Assembly: GCF_014645195.1 (NCBI RefSeq)
Contig: NZ_BMLK01000003.1
Coordinates: 220,010 to 284,009, forward strand
Length of the DNA: 64,000 nucleotides
DNA from: Novosphingobium indicum
GTDB taxonomy: Bacteria; Pseudomonadota; Alphaproteobacteria; Sphingomonadales; Sphingomonadaceae
Reading direction: 5' to 3'
The position numbers and the translations under genes are program-made. The notes below the pieces were generated by a model. That model searched no databases. It saw only the letters and a list, made by a program, of their open reading frames with translations, and was not told the origin of the DNA. Shown here piece by piece: positions 8,449 through 16,670 of this stretch; the first letter of the stretch is position 1; each line of letters starts with the position of its first letter.

Positions 8449-9492
8449 TCAATCCGGTTGGTCCGAACCTTCCGAATCGAAAAGACCGCCCTGCGGACCC
8501 TGTGGCGGGGCCATGCCGAGGTGTTTCCAGCCCGGATCGTTGAGGCAGCGGCCGCGTGCGGTACGCGCCACCAGACCCAGCTGGATCAGGTACGGCTCGA
8601 TCACTTCCTCGATGGTGTCGCGTGGCTCGGAGAGGCCGGCCGCCAGCGTTTCCACGCCAACCGGACCGCCTTTGTAGATGCCCGCGATCATGCGCAGGTA
8701 GCGGCGATCCTGCGCATCAAGGCCCAGCGAATCCACTTCCAGCCGGGTCAGGGCATCGTCGGCAATGGCGCGCGTGATGATCTCGCTGCCCGCGACATGC
8801 GCGAAGTCGCGCACCCGGCGCATCAGCCGTCCCGCGACGCGCGGGGTGCCGCGCGAACGCCGGGCGATCTCGGTCGCCCCGCCCTTGTCGATGCCGACAC
8901 CGAGCAGGCCGGCGCCGCGCGCCACGACACTTTCGAGTTCGGGCACGGAGTAGAATTGGAGGCGCACCGGAATGCCGAAGCGGTCGCGCAGCGGGGTCTG
9001 CAGCAGGCCCTGCCGGGTGGTCGCTCCGATCAGCGTGAAGGGCGGCAGGTCGATACGCACTGAACGGGCCGAGGGTCCCTCGCCGATGATGAGGTCGAGC
9101 GCGCGGTCTTCCATCGCCGGATAGAGCACCTCCTCGACCACCGGATTGAGCCGGTGGATCTCGTCGATGAACAGCACGTCGCCATGCTCGAGATTGGTGA
9201 GCAGCGCGGCCAGATCACCGGCCTTGGCAATGACCGGACCGGAGGTGGCGCGAAAACCCACGCCCAGTTCGCGCGCGACGATCTGCGCCAGCGTCGTCTT
9301 GCCGAGCCCCGGAGGCCCGAAGAACAGCACGTGGTCCATCGCCTCGCGCCGCGACTTGGCGCTTTCGATGAAGACGCGAAGGTTGTCCTTGGCTGCCGCC
9401 TGCCCGACGAACTCGCTCAGTGTCTTGGGGCGCAGCGCCGTGTCGGCATCTTCGGGCTGGCGGTCCGGTGTGAGGATGGGGTTATCGGTCAT
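8449..9492 (-). CDS. ruvB: Holliday junction branch migration ATPase RuvB
   Basis: 347 residues from the ATG at 9492 ([12 protein letters not shown]); a GTG eleven codons upstream is possible but less likely. Walker [10 protein letters not shown] is near residue 57, Walker B/sensor [10 protein letters not shown] near 107, and the arginine-finger region [14 protein letters not shown] and C-terminal winged-helix domain ([16 protein letters not shown]) are intact. RuvB is the hexameric motor that drives branch migration with RuvA. Here a DsrE-type gene lies between ruvA and ruvB, and ruvC is about 3 kb away. Confidence 0.98.
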   Translation of the reverse strand: MTDNPILTPDRQPEDADTALRPKTLSEFVGQAAAKDNLRVFIESAKSRREAMDHVLFFGPPGLGKTTLAQIVARELGVGFRATSGPVIAKAGDLAALLTNLEHGDVLFIDEIHRLNPVVEEVLYPAMEDRALDLIIGEGPSARSVRIDLPPFTLIGATTRQGLLQTPLRDRFGIPVRLQFYSVPELESVVARGAGLLGVGIDKGGATEIARRSRGTPRVAGRLMRRVRDFAHVAGSEIITRAIADDALTRLEVDSLGLDAQDRRYLRMIAGIYKGGPVGVETLAAGLSEPRDTIEEVIEPYLIQLGLVARTARGRCLNDPGWKHLGMAPPQGPQGGLFDSEGSDQPD

Positions 9493-9634
9493 TGGTATCG
9501 ACAATTCCCTGCGGCGTAATCCCACGCCCCACCGGCATCAAGACATGCGTCCACGTCCAACCACGCCGAGATTTTCACGGCGAGTACCGTAGCCACGACT
9601 ATGCTTACAAAAAGCAAGAGAGTTCGGCGAAGCG

Positions 9635-10183
9635 TCACGGGACCAGCACGTAGCCTTGCTGCTGGAGCTGGGCAAAGGCGTTCATCGCCGACAGCGACAG
9701 TTTCACACCCGGCAGCAGGTCACTTTTCGCGATGCCGTTGGCGACCGCGCTCTGGCCGCACAGGTAGATCGTCACGCCGTGCGCCGCGAGCTGTTCCACC
9801 AGTGGGGCGCTGTCGTTGAGGTGGTCCGGATCATGGCGCGCGAAGGCTTCGGCATTGGTCAGGAACCAGGCCGCCTTGCCATGTACGACCAGCGCGACCC
9901 CGATATTTTCCTCGGGCACGCCGGCGGCCACGTTCATGTTGATGAAGCGGGCCACGGAATCGAAGGTCCGCACGACATCACCCGGCGCCGCGCCGTCCTT
10001 GGCGTCGAAGATCACCTTGAACTGCGTGTCGGCGGAGACGGGCAGGTCGGATTCAACTGCGGTCACCTTGCCGTATTCGGTGAACACCGGGCCGGCGGTG
10101 AAGGCTGACATGTCGGCTGCGACAGCGGGAATGGCGAACAAGGCCATCGCGGCAGACAGAGCCGTGAGAGTGGTGCGGATCAT
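9635..10183 (-). CDS. Periplasmic DsrE/DsrF-like family protein
   Basis: 182 residues with a signal peptide (MIRTTLTALSAAMALFAIPAVAAD). The mature protein has the DsrE-like alpha/beta pattern: FKVIFDAKD, a helix, IGVALVVHGKAAWFL, LAAHGVTIYLCGQSA with one cysteine at the usual DsrE position, and LSLSAMNAFAQLQQQGYVLVP. DsrE-like proteins relay sulfur or bind thiols, but many periplasmic versions have no assigned role. It starts 12 bases after the ruvA stop, so it is probably co-transcribed with ruvA. A 142-base gap separates it from ruvB. Confidence 0.8.
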   Translation of the reverse strand: MIRTTLTALSAAMALFAIPAVAADMSAFTAGPVFTEYGKVTAVESDLPVSADTQFKVIFDAKDGAAPGDVVRTFDSVARFINMNVAAGVPEENIGVALVVHGKAAWFLTNAEAFARHDPDHLNDSAPLVEQLAAHGVTIYLCGQSAVANGIAKSDLLPGVKLSLSAMNAFAQLQQQGYVLVP

Positions 10184-10195
10184 GGGCGTCCCTTT

Positions 10196-10801
10196 CTATC
10201 CCGCTGCCTTTTTCAGTGCGACGCGCACGAGGGCGTTGAGGTCGGCATCCTCGCCGAGTTCGCCCACCGCCTGCGCTACTGCGGCGCTGGCAATGGCGGG
10301 TTTGAAGCCGAGGTTCTGCAAAGCGGAGACGGCATCGGCGCTTGACGATCCCGCGGGTGCGGGAGCCGCCGTTCCCGGAGCGCCGGGCACGGTTGGCATG
10401 CCACCGGCCTTTTCCTTGAGTTCGTTGACGATGCGGCTTGCGAGCTTGGGGCCGACACCGTTGGCGCGCGCCACCATCGCGGAATCGCCGCCCGCGCAGG
10501 CCCGCTGCAATTCCTCGGTCGTCAGCGCGGAAAGGATGGCCAGCGCCACTTTCGAGCCGACGCCCTGCACGGCGGTCAGCAGGCGGAACCAGTCGCGTTC
10601 GGCACCGCTGGCAAAGCCGATCAGGCGTACGTCGCTATCCGAAACCTGCATTTCGGTGAAGATCGTTGCCCGGTCGCCGCGTATGCCCAATCCATCGAGG
10701 GTGCGGGCAGAGCAATGGACAAGGTAGCCGACGCCGGAAACGTCGATTACCGCCCAGTCCGCACCGAAATCGTCGAGAGTGCCCGTCAGCTTTGCGATCA
10801 T
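10196..10801 (-). CDS. ruvA: Holliday junction branch migration protein RuvA
   Basis: 201 residues. N-terminal OB domain ([28 protein letters not shown]), the acidic-pin domain, tandem helix-hairpin-helix ([17 protein letters not shown] and [19 protein letters not shown]), an Ala/Pro linker and the C-terminal RuvB-contacting domain ([19 protein letters not shown]). It recognises four-way junctions as a tetramer and loads RuvB. It is divergent from the GT22-like gene. Confidence 0.97.
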   Translation of the reverse strand: MIAKLTGTLDDFGADWAVIDVSGVGYLVHCSARTLDGLGIRGDRATIFTEMQVSDSDVRLIGFASGAERDWFRLLTAVQGVGSKVALAILSALTTEELQRACAGGDSAMVARANGVGPKLASRIVNELKEKAGGMPTVPGAPGTAAPAPAGSSSADAVSALQNLGFKPAIASAAVAQAVGELGEDADLNALVRVALKKAAG

Positions 10802-10914
10802 GGTTTGTTCTATGGCACAGCCGGGACTCGGGCAAAAGGGCTCAATCGTCTCTCGTCCACGATGCCGGAACGGGCAAAGTGACAGGCAGGCCTGCCGTCC
10901 GTAAGAGATGCCTT

Positions 10915-12405
10915 ATGCACGGGGTATCGCCGAAGTTTGCGCGCACGCCGCTTACGCGCGGATGGATCGCGGCCATTGCTCTTGTGGGGCTTGCCGGACT
11001 GGCCCTGCGTGCGCTTGGCTTTTCGCTCTACGACATCGGCTATTCGGACGAACTGATGCAGTATCTGGAGCAGGCCAACCGGCTGGTGACGGGGCACGGC
11101 ATCGTGCCTTGGGAAAGCCGGGAAGGCCTGCGCAATGCGCTGATTCCCCAGCTGCTGGCGCCCGCCGTCGCGCTCGGGCACTGGCTGGCACCCGGCACAT
11201 TGCTGCATGTGGGGCTGGCGCGGGCATGGTTTCTGCTGCTGACGATGGTGGCGCTGCCGGGCGGATGGAAGCTGGGCTCGCTGCACTCGCGGGTCGCTGG
11301 CCTTGTTGCGCTCACGGTCGCCGCGGTCTGGTGGGAAAGCGTGCTGTTTTCCGAATTCATGTTGTCCGAGAGCCTTGGGGCGGCCCTCATGCTGGCTGGA
11401 GCGGGATGGCTTCTCGATCCCGGGACCGAACGCTGGAAGTGGGCGGTCTCGGGATTTCTGATTGGCCTGGCCGTTCTGGTCCGCCTGCAGTTCGGCGCAT
11501 TCGCTCTGGTTCTGCTCGTGGCGGCCTTGCGGCTGGATGGGCAGCGCTGGTTGCCGGTTGCAGGCGGAGGGCTTGTGGCACTGGCGCTGGGCGCGGTCAG
11601 CGATCTGATCGCAGGGATGGTTCCTTTCTCGTGGGTCGCGGTGACTCTGACCGTCAATCTGGGCGAGGGGGTGGCAGCGCGGTTCGGCACGGCACCGGCC
11701 ACGGCATACCTGCCGATGCTGATGCAGCACCTCTTTCCCTTTACCATTCCGATTGCCGTGGCCGCGTTCTTCGCAGGGCCGCGTTACCGCCCGCTGCTGC
11801 TGGCGGCACTTGCCAACCTGCTCGTGCACAGCCTGATTGCCCACAAGGAATACCGTTTCGTCTGGCTGACGACGCTGAGCTTGCTCCTGCTCGCCTCTAT
11901 AGCGTCCGCGCGCCTTGCCGAGCGTTTCGTCGCCAGACGCAGACCGCTTTGGGTCGCAGGCCTGCCGATCGCGCTGGTCCTTTGCGGCGTTTGGGGATTG
12001 GCGTCGTTCTGGGCTGACCGAATGACTGGCGGCGCGCGGGCCTATCGCGGCGGCGGGGCGGTCGCACGGCTGGCCGACAGGGCGGCCCGCAATCCCGCGA
12101 TCTGCGGCGTGGCGCTACCCTACGAGTACAAGAGCCATGTCGTGCCTGCGCTTCTGGCCGTGCCCAAGCCGCTGGCACTGATCCCCGAAGGCGTCATGGC
12201 TGGTTCGCAGCCTTTGCCCGACGGCATCACTGCCGTGGCCAACGCCCTTTTGCTCAGTCGCGATGCGCGGGTGCCTGCGCCCTACAGACGCATCGCTTGT
12301 GATAGCGGAGCATCGGGCTTCCCGTGCCTTTATACGTGGGCAGGGACGTGTCGTGCCGATCCGGCCTTCGGCTATCAGGCGGTCTTGCAGCGCAACGACC
12401 TCTAG
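10915..12405 (+). CDS. Polytopic membrane glycosyltransferase, GT22/Alg9-like
   Basis: 496 residues with about ten hydrophobic segments. Features of the GT-C fold include an acidic motif after the first helix (YSDELMQYLEQANRL), and the sequence IAHKEYRFVW, which matches the HKE.RF signature of the GT22 (Alg9/PIG-B) mannosyltransferases. These use lipid-linked sugar donors to glycosylate envelope lipids or polymers. Acceptor and sugar are unknown here. The start ATG at 10915 follows GTAAGAG. It lies on the opposite strand between ruvC and ruvA. Its stop codon shares the CTAG tetranucleotide with the convergent deaminase stop. Confidence 0.75.
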   Translation: MHGVSPKFARTPLTRGWIAAIALVGLAGLALRALGFSLYDIGYSDELMQYLEQANRLVTGHGIVPWESREGLRNALIPQLLAPAVALGHWLAPGTLLHVGLARAWFLLLTMVALPGGWKLGSLHSRVAGLVALTVAAVWWESVLFSEFMLSESLGAALMLAGAGWLLDPGTERWKWAVSGFLIGLAVLVRLQFGAFALVLLVAALRLDGQRWLPVAGGGLVALALGAVSDLIAGMVPFSWVAVTLTVNLGEGVAARFGTAPATAYLPMLMQHLFPFTIPIAVAAFFAGPRYRPLLLAALANLLVHSLIAHKEYRFVWLTTLSLLLLASIASARLAERFVARRRPLWVAGLPIALVLCGVWGLASFWADRMTGGARAYRGGGAVARLADRAARNPAICGVALPYEYKSHVVPALLAVPKPLALIPEGVMAGSQPLPDGITAVANALLLSRDARVPAPYRRIACDSGASGFPCLYTWAGTCRADPAFGYQAVLQRNDL

Positions 12406-12896
12406 TCGTTGGCTTGCTGGTCTTCGGGGACATAGTCCCACGGACGGAAATAGAGCCTGGCGCAGTCGTCCGAGAGGATGCCGCCTTCCAGCGAGAGATC
12501 GTCCTTGTAGGCATCGGCCACGAAGTCGAGCGTCGAGAGGTGCCGGTCCTCGAAGTACATCTCGTGGACGTCCTCGCGGCCGGCGCCGAAGACGATGCGG
12601 CTCACGCCCGCCCAGATCGCGGCCATGGTGCACATGCCGCAGGGCTGGAGCGTGGAGTAGAGCGTTGCGCCTTCGATGCGCATTTCTCCGGTCGCTTTGC
12701 CCCCGGCACGTAGCGCGTCGATTTCGGCGTGGGCGGTGGCATCGCAGCATTCCGCAGTGCGATTGATGCCCGAGGAGACCAGTTCGCCGTCGCGCACCAG
12801 CAAGGCTGCAATCGGCGTGTTCGCCGGATCGCTGCCCTTCTTGTCAATGGCGATGCGGACGGCCTCGCGCATCCAGGTTTCGTCTTGCTCTTTCAT
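12402..12896 (-). CDS. Nucleoside/nucleobase deaminase (CDA superfamily)
   Basis: 164 residues from the ATG at 12896 (MKEQDETWMREAV). It has the zinc-dependent deaminase motifs: ATAHAEIDALR (His ligand and catalytic Glu) and LQPCGMCTMAAIWAGVSRIV (PCxxC). The C-terminal YFRPWDYVPE differs from TadA, so this is more likely a free-base or nucleoside deaminase of the guanine/cytosine type than tRNA adenosine deaminase; substrate not determined. It starts 34 bases after the ruvC stop and is likely in the yebC-ruvC transcript. Confidence 0.85.
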   Translation of the reverse strand: MKEQDETWMREAVRIAIDKKGSDPANTPIAALLVRDGELVSSGINRTAECCDATAHAEIDALRAGGKATGEMRIEGATLYSTLQPCGMCTMAAIWAGVSRIVFGAGREDVHEMYFEDRHLSTLDFVADAYKDDLSLEGGILSDDCARLYFRPWDYVPEDQQAND

Positions 12897-12930
12897 CGCA
12901 GAGGACAAAGCGCGAGGAGGGGCAGGGTTC

Positions 12931-13407
12931 CTAGCGGTGGCTGCCGAGCATGTTGGCGTGGGTGATGGCAACGGCGAGAGCATCGGAGGCATCCTCGCCT
13001 GCAAGCTTCACGCCGGGCAGCAGGACCTTGAGCATCGCCTGGATCTGCTTCTTGTCGGCGCCGCCGGTGCCGACAAGCGCCTTCTTGACGACCTTGGTCG
13101 GATACTCGGCCACCGGCATGCCGGCGCGGGCGAGGCTGAGCATGGCGACGCCGCGCGCCTGCCCGAGCTTGAGCGTCGACTGCGGGTTCACGTTGACGAA
13201 GACTTCCTCCACCGCGCCGGCATCGGGGCGGTGGAGGAGGATCACGTCGGTCAGCGCCGCGTCGAGTTCGACCAGCCGCTCGGCCATGCCCGCCTTGGCA
13301 TCGGTGCGGATCTGCCCGTTGGCGACATGGCTGATGCGGCTGCCGCTCTTGGCGACCACGCCCCAGCCGGTGCAGGTGAGGCCGGGGTCGAGGCCGATGA
13401 TGATCAT
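12931..13407 (-). CDS. ruvC: Crossover junction endodeoxyribonuclease RuvC
   Basis: 158 residues. [16 protein letters not shown] supplies the first catalytic Asp (residue 7), [22 protein letters not shown] the conserved Glu and DNA-binding block, and the C-terminal [14 protein letters not shown] the last two acidic residues. It resolves Holliday junctions produced by RuvAB. It follows yebC by only 9 bases; yebC-ruvC linkage is common in proteobacteria. Confidence 0.97.
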   Translation of the reverse strand: MIIIGLDPGLTCTGWGVVAKSGSRISHVANGQIRTDAKAGMAERLVELDAALTDVILLHRPDAGAVEEVFVNVNPQSTLKLGQARGVAMLSLARAGMPVAEYPTKVVKKALVGTGGADKKQIQAMLKVLLPGVKLAGEDASDALAVAITHANMLGSHR

Positions 13408-13416
13408 GGGTTCGGC

Positions 13417-14160
13417 TTAACCGAGCTTCTCCATGACTTCATCGCTGATTTCATAGTTGCCCCAGACGGTCTGCACATCGTCGTCGTCGTCGAGCGCGTC
13501 GACCAGCTTGAGCAGCGTGCTCGCGGTCCCCTCGTCGACATCGACCTTGAGGTTGGGGCGCCAGGCCAGCTTCACGCCTTCGGCCTCGCCCAGACCCTTT
13601 TCGAGCTCCGCGGCGACTTCGTGGAGGCTTTCCACCGAAGTCCAGATCGCGTGGCTGTCGGCATCGCTCTCGACGTCGTCGGCACCGGCTTCGATCGCGG
13701 CTTCGAGGACCTTTTCCTCGTCACCGACGCTGGCCGGGTATTCGATCAGGCCAAGGCGATCGAAGCCGTGGCTCACGGCGCCGCTGGTGCCCAGATTGCC
13801 GCCATTCTTGGAGAAGGCAGTGCGTACGTTGGTGGCGGTGCGGTTGCGGTTGTCGGTCAGCGCCTCGACGATCAGCGCGACGCCGCCGGGGCCGTAGCCC
13901 TCATAGCGCACTTCCTCGTAGTTCTCGGAGTCGCCCTTGGTGGCCTTGTCGATGGCACGCTGGATGTTGTCCTTGGGCATCGACTGCGCCTTGGCGGCGT
14001 TGACGGCGGCGCGCAGGCGCGGGTTCATGTCCGGATCGGGCATGCCCATCTTGGCGGCGACGGTGATTTCGCGCGAAAGCTTGCTGAACTGCGCCGAGCG
14101 CTTTTTGTCCTGCGCGCCCTTGCGGTGCATGATGTTCTTGAATTTGGAATGGCCTGCCAT
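13417..14160 (-). CDS. yebC: YebC/PmpR family protein
   Basis: 247 residues starting [20 protein letters not shown], the family signature N-terminus; an in-frame upstream Met is rejected for that reason. Also conserved are [39 protein letters not shown] and [20 protein letters not shown]. Members were described as transcriptional regulators and more recently linked to relief of ribosome stalling. Overlap with ruvC transcription suggests one operon. Confidence 0.96.
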   Translation of the reverse strand: MAGHSKFKNIMHRKGAQDKKRSAQFSKLSREITVAAKMGMPDPDMNPRLRAAVNAAKAQSMPKDNIQRAIDKATKGDSENYEEVRYEGYGPGGVALIVEALTDNRNRTATNVRTAFSKNGGNLGTSGAVSHGFDRLGLIEYPASVGDEEKVLEAAIEAGADDVESDADSHAIWTSVESLHEVAAELEKGLGEAEGVKLAWRPNLKVDVDEGTASTLLKLVDALDDDDDVQTVWGNYEISDEVMEKLG

Positions 14161-14285
14161 GGGGTCCGCTCGTTGTCTGCCCGCCGCCTGTGCCATGCCG
14201 GTGAGCAGCAATGTCGGTGCGGGTCCGTTGGAATAAGGTCGCGCGCCCTTACAACACCGACCGGGCCAAGGGCAACCTGCGGCAG

Positions 14286-14603
14286 TTACAGCACTACAGC
14301 GGTGCCGGAGCAGCTCACCATCAGCATCGAGCCGCCCTGGCCGAGCACTTCGTAGTCGAGATCGATGCCGACCACGGCGTTGGCGCCGAGCTTGATCGCC
14401 TCGTCTTCCATCTCGGCGATGGCTTCCTTGCGCGCGCGCTGGAGCACCTGCTCGTACTTGCCCGAGCGACCGCCGACGATGTCGGTGATGGAAGCGAACA
14501 GGTCGCGGAAGAGGTTGGCGCCGACGATCACCTCACCCGTAACGATGCCGAGGTACTCGCGGACCGGGCGGCCTTCGACGGCAGGGGTGGTGGTGACGAT
14601 CAT
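14286..14603 (-). CDS. YbjQ family (PF01906) protein
   Basis: 105 residues from the ATG at 14603 ([20 protein letters not shown]). The pattern [50 protein letters not shown] and [13 protein letters not shown] is that of the YbjQ/heavy-metal-binding fold, usually pentameric. Biochemical role is not established for the family. Encoded alone, with 92 bases to the next gene on one side and 125 on the other. Confidence 0.9.
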   Translation of the reverse strand: MIVTTTPAVEGRPVREYLGIVTGEVIVGANLFRDLFASITDIVGGRSGKYEQVLQRARKEAIAEMEDEAIKLGANAVVGIDLDYEVLGQGGSMLMVSCSGTAVVL

Positions 14604-14696
14604 GGCAGGCTCTCCTCGTGACAGGCCGCACGCGCGGCCGGTGATCGAGGAGAGCATAGATCAATTCGATGACCGCGTCATGGCGACCATCCCGGA

Positions 14697-14933
14697 TCAG
14701 TCGATGCCGAGCGCGGCCTTGTAGGTATCCAGGATCATGTCCATTTCGCGGCGGTCGTCGGGCTTCATCTTCCGCAGGCGCACGATCTGGCGCATGATCT
14801 TGACGTCATAGCCGACCGCCTTGGCCTCGTTGTAGACGTCGCGGATATCGTCCGAGATGCCTTTCTTTTCTTCCTCGAGACGTTCCACGCGCTCGATGAG
14901 TAGGCGCAGGCGATCATCGGTGGTTTCGGCCAT
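14697..14933 (-). CDS. gapR: GapR family DNA-binding protein (DUF2312)
   Basis: 78 residues: MAETTDDRLRLLIERVERLE opens a long coiled coil, followed by ISDDIRDVYNEAKAVGYDVK, IMRQIVRLRKMKPDDRREMD and a short tail. This is the hallmark of GapR, the alphaproteobacterial nucleoid protein that clamps overtwisted AT-rich DNA ahead of replication forks in Caulobacter. Length and motif order match the family. The longer in-frame upstream stretch has no coding character. Confidence 0.93.
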   Translation of the reverse strand: MAETTDDRLRLLIERVERLEEEKKGISDDIRDVYNEAKAVGYDVKIMRQIVRLRKMKPDDRREMDMILDTYKAALGID

Positions 14934-15271
14934 GGGGTTTGTGCTCCGGTAGAAATCATGGTGAATCGGTTGCCGGCGCTGATAGCGGGGGCGCGGGATT
15001 CGGGCAAAGCCGGAACTGTGGATAGTGCCGCCGGCCGCTAAGGGTGCGGTTTCGCAGGGAGGAATGGCAAGCGGTAACTTCGCAAAGTTTGTCCACATCG
15101 GCCATGACGGATCTTTGGAGCATGCAATGTTTCCAATGCCTTGCAGGCATGCAAAACTTTACGCCGCGTGCAGGACGGAGTGCCGGGGGATCAACGGTTC
15201 AAGGAGCATGGGCAAATGGATGCCGCGCGCAGTATGGCAGGCGGGGCGGGGGTAGGAAACCTCCCGACCCA
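14934..15271. other. Gene-free stretch upstream of gapR
   Basis: 338 bases without a convincing gene; the short open frames lack coding-like codon use. It contains the gapR promoter region and an inverted repeat TTGCA (15141-15145), 4 bases, TGCAA (15150-15154), possibly an operator left over from the decayed gene pair to its right. I see nothing else. Confidence 0.4.
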
Positions 15272-15405
15272 TCAGTTCGGCGGCAGCCCCGCTTCCGCTT
15301 CGTTCTTCTGCGGCTCCATCCGGATCAGCGGATAGGCCCGCTCTTCCAGCCAGTGGGCGTTGTGGCCGGGCAGGCCGTAGCGGTAGGGGCGGCCTTCGGC
15401 AGGCG
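15272..15405 (-). pseudogene. C-terminal remnant of an unidentified protein
   Basis: About 45 codons with typical high-GC coding usage, ending at a TGA (15272-15274). The translation includes EGRPYRYGLPGHNAHWLEER and AYPLIRMEPQ. No start, no upstream domain: the frame loses coding character where the LysR remnant begins on the other strand. It looks like the tail of a gene whose N-terminal part was deleted. Family not recognised. Confidence 0.45.
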
Positions 15406-15419
15406 ATCTCGATCGGGAC

Positions 15420-15684
15420 ATGCGCCGGTTCGGACATGGCGGGGCCGGGCGGACGGGCATCGGCATGGGACCGCTGATGGCCAGTCTGCTGCTGCCCCGG
15501 CTTGGCGTCGCGATGTTGAGGCGCAGCCCGGATGTGAGGTTCGTTACCCGGATCGGTCTCCGACCTGCCCACCGCCGAGACCCGGACGAACCTGATCTGC
15601 CTGCGCGGCAGGACACGCTCGCCCGCGTCGCAGTGGCTGGCCGAAACCCTGCGCACGATGGTCGGGGAGATGGCTTCGGCCTGA
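15420..15684 (+). pseudogene. Decayed LysR-family regulator
   Basis: Two LysR-like pieces in different frames. The first (from about 15420) reads GRTGIGMGPLMASLLLPRLG then VAMLRRSPDVRFVTRIG, which resembles the start of a LysR effector-binding domain. The second, one frame over, reads LPTAETRTNLICLRGRTRSP then ASQWLAETLRTMVGEM before TGA at 15682-15684, like a LysR C-terminus. The helix-turn-helix and roughly 100 central residues are missing. The stop lies 2 bases from the copB stop on the other strand. Inferred to be a deletion remnant. Confidence 0.6.
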
Positions 15685-15686
15685 AG

Positions 15687-16670
15687 CTAGAACCAGGCGC
15701 GTATTCCGGCCACGAAGCTGGTCGCAGCCGCCCGCTCGCCGCGCATCCGGGCATAGTCGGCACTGCCGCCCACGCGCCATTCGCGCTCCACGCCGATATA
15801 GGGCGCAAATTCGCGGGCCACTTCGTAGCGCAGGCGGATGCCCAGTTCGGCCTTGTCGAGGCCCAAGCCCACGCCCAGTTCGGGGATGTCCTGCGCCGAA
15901 AGCGTGATTTCGCCGCGCGGCTGAAGCACCAGCCGCTGGGTGATGCGCTGGTCCAGCTCGGCCTCGATCCGGGCGGTGACGTCTCCCTTGTTCGAGACGA
16001 AGGCGGCGGCGTCCAGTTCGAACTTGTAGGGGGCGAGGCCCTGAATGCCGATCACCGCGTGCGTGCGGTCCGGCCCGGCGAAGTCCTGCCGGACACCGGC
16101 CTGCAGGTCGAACCACGCGCCGATCGCGTGGCTCCACAGCGCCTGCACTTCGGCGTCTTCGGGTTTCTCTCCGAAAGCGCCTTCGCCCTCGCTTTTGATC
16201 CAGAGCCTGTCGATGTCGCCGCCGTACCAGCCCTGCACGTCCCACAGGTAGCTGTCGCCGCCCTTGTGCGCCCGGTATTCGAGGCGGTCGGCCATGACCA
16301 TAGAGTAGGTCATGGCGCCCATTTCGTGGGCCAGCGCGGTGCGCGAGGCCTTCATCGCATCGGCGCCCCAGATCGCGTCCGCCGCGCGGGCGGGGCCGCT
16401 GCCGGCGTCGGGCGGCGGCGGGGTTTCGATGGAGGGTACCGCCGATTCCTCCACCGGCATGGCCATCGTATGCGGCATGGCGTGCCCGGCGTGGGGATCG
16501 CTGGCAGGTTCGGGCTCGGCATGATGATGGGCATGCGGATCGGACGGAGCCTCGGGCGCGGTTTCCGGTTCGGGCATCGTCATGTCGTGCCCCGCATGCT
16601 GCGCCCATGCGGGCTGGACGAGCGCAAGCTGGGCTATCACGAGACCGGGGAGGGCGGACCGTATCCTCAT
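15687..16670 (-). CDS. copB: Copper resistance protein B (outer membrane)
   Basis: 327 residues from the ATG at 16670, which overlaps the copA stop (ATGA). A signal peptide (MRIRSALPGLVIAQLALVQPAWAQ) precedes a His/Met-rich region (HAGHDMTMPEPE, DPHAHHHAEPEP, HAGHAMPHTMAM) likely to bind copper. From ~130 on the sequence is beta-barrel-like and ends in WF, as in CopB: YSMVMADRLEYRAHKGGDSY, WDVQGWYGGDIDRLWIKSEG. Known CopB proteins sit in the outer membrane and act with periplasmic CopA in copper sequestration or detoxification. Confidence 0.95.
   Translation of the reverse strand: MRIRSALPGLVIAQLALVQPAWAQHAGHDMTMPEPETAPEAPSDPHAHHHAEPEPASDPHAGHAMPHTMAMPVEESAVPSIETPPPPDAGSGPARAADAIWGADAMKASRTALAHEMGAMTYSMVMADRLEYRAHKGGDSYLWDVQGWYGGDIDRLWIKSEGEGAFGEKPEDAEVQALWSHAIGAWFDLQAGVRQDFAGPDRTHAVIGIQGLAPYKFELDAAAFVSNKGDVTARIEAELDQRITQRLVLQPRGEITLSAQDIPELGVGLGLDKAELGIRLRYEVAREFAPYIGVEREWRVGGSADYARMRGERAAATSFVAGIRAWF

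Noticed and set aside
15044..15595. Plus-strand open frames between gapR and the LysR remnant
   Set aside because: Codon use is not coding-like across 15044-15270, and the later part is out of frame with both LysR pieces.
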